NCBI GenBank assembly: GCA_037446495.1
Contig: JBBIIL010000093.1
Location: 1 to 10,241 of the forward strand
Origin: CAIXZV01 sp037446495
GTDB taxonomy: Bacteria; Chloroflexota; Limnocylindria; Limnocylindrales; CSP1-4
Direction of reading: 5' to 3'
Length of the DNA: 10,241 nt
Part shown: one piece after another, positions 6,236 through 10,241 of the stretch
How the letters are laid out: the number at the start of each line of letters is the position of its first letter
Numbering within the stretch: the first letter of the stretch is position 1
Notes under the pieces: generated by a model
Databases searched by the model: none
What the model saw: the letters and a program-made list of their open reading frames with translations, nothing else
Told to the model about the DNA's origin: nothing
Position numbers and translations under genes: made by a program

Positions 6236-6264
6236 AGTATAGGCTTGTGCTTGACTTATGTCAA
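6236..6264 (-). promoter_or_regulatory. Sigma70-type promoter for the leftward operon, leaderless
   Basis: Read on the minus strand, the -35 TTGACA (6264-6259) is a perfect match. A 17-base spacer (6258-6242) and the -10 TATACT (6241-6236, five of six) follow. Counting six bases past the -10 puts +1 at 6229, the A of the nuclease ATG. The AT-rich stretch stands out from the GC-rich surroundings. Confidence 0.85.
6251..6264. promoter_or_regulatory. Palindromic operator shared by divergent promoters
   Basis: TTGAC-TTAT-GTCAA is a perfect inverted repeat with 5-bp arms. Its right arm forms the -35 of the leftward promoter, and its left arm forms the TTGACT -35 of the weaker rightward promoter. 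A dimeric repressor or activator bound here would touch both polymerases. Confidence 0.6.
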
Positions 6265-6278
6265 CAGGATGATAGGAT
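6251..6278 (+). promoter_or_regulatory. Possible rightward promoter
   Basis: TTGACT (6251-6256, five of six) is followed after 16 bases by TAGGAT (6273-6278, four of six). GATATT at 6276-6281 is an alternative -10 with a long spacer. It lies about 30 bases upstream of the ATG at 6308 and overlaps the leftward promoter. Confidence 0.5.
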
Positions 6279-6307
6279 ATTACAAGTCGCACACAAGGAG
6301 AATACAG

Positions 6308-6844
6308 ATGCCGCAGATCTCGTTCCAGGCTGACACCCAGGACGAGCTCATCGAGATGGTCAGGCGGTGGGTCACGGGGCTCACCATCGAGGCTGCACCT
6401 GTCGTCGAGCCGTCGCCCGCGGAACGCGAGAGCGATGTGCGGGAGGTGATGCACCGCATCCGGGGCGAGGACAGCCGCAGCCTCGTGATCGAGGTGGCCG
6501 CGGCCGCGTCGCGCGGCGCAGCCCTGCCTCGCGATGCGAGGCTGCTCAAGCGGTTCAAGAAGACGAACTACACCGCGTTCGCAGGGATGGTGGGTGGGCC
6601 AAACAAGCTCTCGCGGCGGATCGCGGGCCGTGACCTGATCACCTGGGATGCGGCCGCCGGGGGTTACCGGATCGACCCGCGCGATGCCGAAGTCATCCTC
6701 GGGATGACCGCCGAGGACGGCACTTCGTCCGGTCAGGCCCGACGCCGGCCCGGCCGTCCGCCCGGCCCGAACCATACGAAGGTGCCCCGCCTACCTGGGG
6801 CCGCGGCGACCGAGCCCGCCGTCCGACTCGACACGGACGCCTAG
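6308..6844 (+). CDS. Unrecognised DNA-binding-like protein with AT-hook-like tail
   Basis: A 178-residue protein; I do not recognise the family. The ATG at 6308 is set by AAGGAG 7 bases upstream. An upstream in-frame ATG at 6245 would begin inside the promoter region. The N-terminal 30 residues (MPQISFQADTQDELIEMVRR) look like a short strand plus helix. Residues 57-125 contain a helix-rich stretch ending in GGYRID, with LKRFKKTNYTAFAGMVGGPN inside it, compatible with a winged-helix fold. The tail has RRRPGRPPGP (145-154), close to the AT-hook core that contacts the minor groove. As first gene of the divergent rightward unit beside a palindromic operator, it is a natural candidate for the switch regulator of the element. 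That role is inference. Confidence 0.8.
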   Translation: MPQISFQADTQDELIEMVRRWVTGLTIEAAPVVEPSPAERESDVREVMHRIRGEDSRSLVIEVAAAASRGAALPRDARLLKRFKKTNYTAFAGMVGGPNKLSRRIAGRDLITWDAAAGGYRIDPRDAEVILGMTAEDGTSSGQARRRPGRPPGPNHTKVPRLPGAAATEPAVRLDTDA

Positions 6845-6845
6845 C

Positions 6846-7508
6846 GTGCGCGACCGGGACAGCATCGACGCGTTCGTCGCAGACCTCGCGATGGCGAGAC
6901 CCGCCACGCTCGTGAACCCGTATGCCGACGAGGTCGCGGGTCTGGACCGGCCGGGCGCTGCGGCCATCCGGTGCGCGAACCTCCGCGCCTACCTGAAGGC
7001 GCGGATCGGCGCCTCCCTGGCCCTCATCGGCGAGGCGCCGTCAGCGCACGGCGCGCGCTTCTCCGGGATCGCCTTCACCGCCGAGTGTTCTCTGGCGCCC
7101 GAGCAGCGAACAAGCGCCGCTGGCCTACGGCCCGACGGGTTCACTGAGCACTCAGCGACCGTCCTGCGGCAGGCGCTCGTCGCCGCTGGTATCGACGCGA
7201 CCGACGTGGTCCTGTGGAATGCTGTGCCGTTCCACCCGGCACGGGCCGACGACCCGCTGCGGAACCGCACCCCGCGTGTCGAGGAACGCGCCCTCGGGTC
7301 AGCCTGGCTCCTTCGGTTCCTCGAGCTCATGCAGCCGCGTCGCGTTGCCGCAGTCGGTCAGACCGCCCGCCGAGCCCTCCCGCACGGAACCCCGGTCGTG
7401 CGGCACCCGGCCCACGGCGGAGGACCGCGGCTGCAGGCCGACCTTGAAAGCCTGGCCGCAGGGATGTGGAGGCGGTCCGATCCTCCGACACCACCTCCTA
7501 CGCGTTAG
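6846..7508 (+). CDS. Uracil-DNA glycosylase superfamily protein
   Basis: A 220-residue protein with the UDG-superfamily layout. The N-terminal active-site motif is GEAPSAHGARFSGIAF (62-77), the central strand is VLWNAVPFHP (122-131), VAAVGQTARRAL (167-178) follows, and the C-terminal loop is H187-P-A-H-G-G, equivalent to the HPS-type motif. Such enzymes cleave the glycosidic bond of uracil or other damaged or modified bases in DNA; the substrate cannot be read from the sequence. There is no Fe-S cysteine set like that of family 4 enzymes. It starts at GTG 6846, one base after the stop of the upstream gene, so the two form an operon. It ends 6 bases before the stop of the convergent gene, leaving no room for a terminator between them. 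Confidence 0.85.
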   Translation: MRDRDSIDAFVADLAMARPATLVNPYADEVAGLDRPGAAAIRCANLRAYLKARIGASLALIGEAPSAHGARFSGIAFTAECSLAPEQRTSAAGLRPDGFTEHSATVLRQALVAAGIDATDVVLWNAVPFHPARADDPLRNRTPRVEERALGSAWLLRFLELMQPRRVAAVGQTARRALPHGTPVVRHPAHGGGPRLQADLESLAAGMWRRSDPPTPPPTR

Positions 7509-7514
7509 CGCCGC

Positions 7515-9104
7515 TCAGCCAGCGCCCCCGCCGAACCGGCACTCCGAGCAGAGCGGCGAGATCGGCATCCGCCGACCCGCCCGCTGGCAGAAGGTGCAGC
7601 CCCACTTACCGTAAAACCAGAGCGCGGGATCGAGGGCCCCGGGCGTGTCCGCGAGCCCGTCGGGACCGGCAGCTCCATGCGCCGCCACATCCCGAGCCCA
7701 GGTCACCTGGATAGTGTCGCGCACATCCTCGAGGTCCAGCCCGACGGTCTCGGTCACGCCGAGGTACTCGGTGACCTTGCGGACCTGCACGTCGACGGCG
7801 ACCGGGACCCGGTCGAGCGAGCTGATCGCGGCGCCGCCCGGGTAGGCGAGCAGCCGCACCCACAGCGGGCCGACCTTCGGGCCCCCGAGCAGGGGGAACA
7901 GCGGCGTGCCGTCCTCCGATGCGAGGGCCAGCTCGGCGAGCAGGGCCGCCGCGTCGCCGCGACCTTCGAACACGACGGTGTGGACGCCGGGGGCCAGCCC
8001 CGGGTCAACGAGGGTCTCGGCGAGGATCCGCCACCCGAACGCGTCGATCACGTGCCGCTGGCTCACGCCGTATCGGCGGAGTGCGTCGGCGAGCTCCCGG
8101 AGCGGGCGCGCGGCGACCGCCTGCGGCTCGAACGCCCAGGGCTCGTCGCGATGGAGCCGCACGGCGGCCTCGGCCAGGCGGTCCGCATCGCGGGCGCGGT
8201 CCATCGCCGCGCAGAACGTGAGGAACCGCCGGACGGCCTCAGCGGAGGCGCCGCTCGCCTGCAGCCTGTGGACGGCGACCACCTCCGGCATCCCCTCCCA
8301 GCCCGATGCGGGGGCCCCCGGACGGTCCGAGATGTCGAGGCGCCCGGCCATGAACAGCTCGCTCAGCCGCCGCCCCAGCCCGCGCCCGTCACCGACCGCC
8401 GTCGGGCCCGGGCGGGCCGCCGCGGGGGCCCGGGGGATCGTGACGGCCCCGCCCGGCAGTCCGAGCCGCTCGCCGTACCAGGCGAGCTGCTCGCCGATCC
8501 GGAGCCCCTCGAGCGGCCGGGTGAGCCGCGCCCCCCGACCGCGGAGCGCGGGGCCGATCGCGAGGACGTACTCGTCGCCGGCGTGGACCTCGAGGAGCTT
8601 GCCGGCGAGGCTCCCGAGGGCGCCCTCGAGGTCGGCAGCGACGTGGTCCGCCAGCTCGTGCCGTGCCCCGAGCAGCAGCCGGGCGATCCGCGTGTCGTAC
8701 GGGGCGATCACCCGCTCCGGGTCCACGAGCCCGTACTCGGCGCTGACGATCCACCACGGGCGCCCCGACGCCTCCGCGAACCGACGCCGACGGCGGAACA
8801 GCTCCGAGCGGTACAGGTCCTTCGCGGCCATCGGGGACGCGTTCTTCTGCGAGACGCAGCCAAGGAGGATGGCGTCAGGCGAGCCGGCCGGTCCTGGCAC
8901 CTGCCGCGCCGGCGACGGTACGGCCGGAATGGGCCGAACGGCCGGCTGCGGGTGGAGCGTCATGTAGACGATCTGGTATCGCACGTCGAGCCGGCGGGCG
9001 ATCTCGGCGACGGGCACCCCGGCGGCCGCGAGCTCGAGGATGACGTCGCGTCGGGGGCGGCGGCGTCCCTCCCACTCGACCAACACCAGGCGCCCGTCCT
9101 TCAT
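7515..9104 (-). CDS. HTH - DUF6884-like - HhH-GPD glycosylase-like fusion
   Basis: A 529-residue multidomain protein. Residues 18-50 form a helix-turn-helix (VILELAAAGVPVAEIARRL). Residues 77-215 match the DUF6884 pattern as I remember it: L-G-C-V-S-x-K (81-87), KDLYRSELF (95-103), WWIVSAEYGLVDP (117-129), then IAPYDTRI. A Pro/Ala/Gly linker follows. The C-terminal half (about 265-490) looks like an HhH-GPD DNA glycosylase. LLGGPKVGP (405-413) is the hairpin, with K410, and VPVAVDVQVRKVTEYLGV (433-450) carries Asp438. The spacing of about 28 residues between this Lys and Asp is closer to archaeal AGOG than to Nth or OGG1. The end has C503-x2-C506-x12-C519-x2-C522, probably a zinc site. The ATG at 9104 has GGAG 7 bases upstream; the frame extends to 9236 with an atypical arginine-rich stretch, which is rejected. 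Base excision guided by the DUF domain is inference. Confidence 0.8.
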   Translation of the reverse strand: MKDGRLVLVEWEGRRRPRRDVILELAAAGVPVAEIARRLDVRYQIVYMTLHPQPAVRPIPAVPSPARQVPGPAGSPDAILLGCVSQKNASPMAAKDLYRSELFRRRRRFAEASGRPWWIVSAEYGLVDPERVIAPYDTRIARLLLGARHELADHVAADLEGALGSLAGKLLEVHAGDEYVLAIGPALRGRGARLTRPLEGLRIGEQLAWYGERLGLPGGAVTIPRAPAAARPGPTAVGDGRGLGRRLSELFMAGRLDISDRPGAPASGWEGMPEVVAVHRLQASGASAEAVRRFLTFCAAMDRARDADRLAEAAVRLHRDEPWAFEPQAVAARPLRELADALRRYGVSQRHVIDAFGWRILAETLVDPGLAPGVHTVVFEGRGDAAALLAELALASEDGTPLFPLLGGPKVGPLWVRLLAYPGGAAISSLDRVPVAVDVQVRKVTEYLGVTETVGLDLEDVRDTIQVTWARDVAAHGAAGPDGLADTPGALDPALWFYGKWGCTFCQRAGRRMPISPLCSECRFGGGAG

Positions 9105-9407
9105 CAGTCCGCTCCGTGATCGGGTTGGTGCGAGCCGCACCCGTGGACCCGAGCGTACGCCGCTGGCGACCGGACGATAATGGGGGTTATCGTGCAGCCG
9201 CGGGGCGCTTCCCCGCCTGATGCCGCGTCGGGTCACCTCAGGTCGGACCGAGAAGATCGCCCAGGACTTGAGCCGCGGCCGACCGACGTCGCGTTGACGG
9301 TTCGAGGGGCCGGCCGCGAGTTCGGAGGCATCGTGCGGGCCGCCGTGAAGGGTAGGCTACGCAGCGGGGGCGCCTTCGCGTCCGAACAGATCCAACCGGG
9401 AGCGACG
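9105..9407. promoter_or_regulatory. Divergent intergenic region
   Basis: About 300 bases separate the divergent glycosylase-like and NucS-like genes. The region contains a clear inverted repeat at 9174-9193 and the ribosome sites of both genes. No promoter pair close to consensus is visible; a minus-strand TTATCG/TACGCT pair with a 17-base spacer overlaps the repeat but is weak. No gene is supported here. Confidence 0.45.
9174..9193. repeat. Inverted repeat, candidate operator
   Basis: ACGATAA (9174-9180), spacer TGGGGG, TTATCGT (9187-9193): perfect 7-bp arms. It is AT-rich against a GC-rich background and lies 70 bases upstream of the leftward start at 9104 and about 215 bases upstream of the rightward start at 9408. 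The fusion protein has its own HTH domain and could bind here. Confidence 0.5.
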
Positions 9408-10241
9408 ATGCCAGTCGAGTTCGCGATCTGGAGGCTTGACGGATCGGCGACGAAGGTGGAGCCGGCGAAGCTGCCGAGCGAGTCCCAGCTCGAGAAGCTG
9501 CTCGTCTCCGACATCTCCATCCTTGGGCTCGACCTCCTCGTGATCGGATCGCAGGTTGCCACCGCGTACGGCAAGAAGGTCGACCTGCTGGCGATCGACC
9601 GGGACGGCGCCCTGCATGTCATCGAGCTGAAGCGCGACCGGACACCCCGGGAGGTCGTCGCCCAGGCACTCGACTACGGCTCATGGGTCAAGGGGCTGAC
9701 ATACGAGCAGATCGCCGGGATCAGCGCGCAGCACCACGACGGGAAGCGTATCGAGGAGGTGTTCGCCGACCGCTTCGGCGTCGCGATCCCGGAGGCTCTC
9801 AACCAGGAGCACCACCTCGTGATCGTCGCGTCGGCGCTCGACGCGAGCACCGAGCGCATCGTGGGCTACCTCTCGGCCGAGTACGGCGTGCCGATCAACG
9901 TCCTGTTCTTCCGCTACTTCGTCGATGAAGACCGGGCCTACCTCGCTCGCATGTGGCTCATCGAGCCGAGCGAGGCCGAGTCGAACGCGAAGGTCGGCGG
10001 CAAGGGTGGCAAGGAAGCCTGGAACGGGACCGACTTCTACGTCTCGTTCGGGGATGGGGACCATCGGTCGTGGGAGGACGCCCGGAAGTTCGGCTTCGTC
10101 TCGGGCGGCGGCGGTCGCTGGTACTCCAAGACGCTCGAGGCTCTCCAGCCGGGGCACCGCGTCTTCGCCTGCATTCCCCAGGAGGGGTACGTCGGGGTCG
10201 GCGAGGTCGTGGCGCCGTCTGTTCCCGTCAAGGACTTCGCG
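9408..10241 (+). CDS. NucS-like PD-(D/E)XK nuclease with PUA/EVE-like domain, 3' end missing
   Basis: 278 residues are visible and the gene runs off the right edge. The N-terminal nuclease domain carries E29 (SQLEKLL), D59 in KKVDLLAID, E73-L-K75 in HVIELKRDRTPREVVAQALDY, and Q86-x3-Y90, the arrangement of the NucS/EndoMS C-terminal nuclease domain. After a helical middle part and a Gly/Lys-rich linker (near 195-205), residues from about 207 (TDFYVSFGDGDHRSWEDARK, then YSKTLEALQPGHRVFACIP and GYVGVGEV) resemble PUA/EVE-like domains, several of which read modified bases. The ATG at 9408 has GGGAG about 5 bases upstream. A nuclease joined to a base-reading domain suggests modification-dependent restriction or mismatch/lesion cleavage. 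Substrate and activity are inferred. Confidence 0.85.
   Translation, partial: MPVEFAIWRLDGSATKVEPAKLPSESQLEKLLVSDISILGLDLLVIGSQVATAYGKKVDLLAIDRDGALHVIELKRDRTPREVVAQALDYGSWVKGLTYEQIAGISAQHHDGKRIEEVFADRFGVAIPEALNQEHHLVIVASALDASTERIVGYLSAEYGVPINVLFFRYFVDEDRAYLARMWLIEPSEAESNAKVGGKGGKEAWNGTDFYVSFGDGDHRSWEDARKFGFVSGGGGRWYSKTLEALQPGHRVFACIPQEGYVGVGEVVAPSVPVKDFA

Noticed and set aside
6230..6775. N-terminal extension of the RecB-like nuclease
   Set aside because: The frame is open to 6775, but it passes through the promoter and antisense to the 6308-6844 gene. The predicted transcription start coincides with the ATG at 6229.
7500..7520. Bidirectional terminator between the convergent genes
   Set aside because: Only 6 bases separate the two stops and no hairpin with a T-tract is present.
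7677..9119. Plus-strand open frame of 480 codons
   Set aside because: It is antisense to the HTH/DUF6884/glycosylase-like gene, lacks recognisable motifs and has no ribosome site. It arises from high GC at codon positions.
9105..9236. 44-residue N-terminal extension of the fusion protein
   Set aside because: It is arginine-rich and crosses the inverted repeat and intergenic region. The ATG at 9104 has a good ribosome site directly before the HTH domain.

Overview
The window is GC-rich throughout (clearly above 60 percent by eye). The few AT-rich stretches coincide with promoters. Genes have recognisable Shine-Dalgarno sites and frequent GTG/TTG starts, which suggests a high-GC bacterium such as an actinobacterium or Chloroflexota; the sequence alone does not settle which. 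Position 1 falls inside the 3' half of a tRNA-Arg(CCG) gene, and an integrated mobile element (prophage or phage-like integrative element) starts directly at it.

Left block, minus strand, 6229 to 1. This is one long phage-type early operon read towards the tRNA. In order of transcription it holds a RecB-like PD-(D/E)XK nuclease (6229-5426), a small CHCC zinc-finger protein (5429-5115), a RadC-type JAB/MPN protein (5055-4447), a protein resembling the C-terminal part of RarA/MgsA (4450-3518), a roughly 540-base gap with at most one tiny doubtful gene, a short helical protein (2977-2756), a replisome-organizer-like initiator (2759-1773), a small unknown protein (1776-1516) and a large serine integrase (1519 to beyond the left edge). 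Most junctions are 4-base stop/start overlaps (ATGA, GTGA, TTGA), so translational coupling is likely. The integrase frame has no stop before the edge and reads antisense through the tRNA 3' end, which marks that spot as an attachment-site junction.

Divergent control region, 6230-6307. A near-consensus promoter drives the left operon and places its predicted start on the A of the nuclease ATG, giving a leaderless mRNA. A 14-bp palindrome supplies the -35 of this promoter and the -35 of a weaker rightward promoter, so one protein could control both. The rightward genes are an unrecognised winged-helix-like protein with an AT-hook-like tail (6308-6844) and a uracil-DNA-glycosylase superfamily protein (6846-7508).

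Right block. A minus-strand gene (9104-7515) fuses a helix-turn-helix, a DUF6884-like domain, an HhH-GPD glycosylase-like domain and a four-cysteine C-terminus. A divergent plus-strand gene (9408 to the right edge) encodes a NucS-like nuclease followed by a PUA/EVE-like domain. Together with the UDG-like gene this is a concentration of proteins that may sense or remove unusual DNA bases, a plausible defence or DNA-modification cargo; this is inference.

The most striking non-coding structure is a 47-nt palindrome (22 of 23 pairs) in the linker-coding part of the initiator gene. This is where lambdoid phages keep their replication origin, and it is the best origin candidate here.
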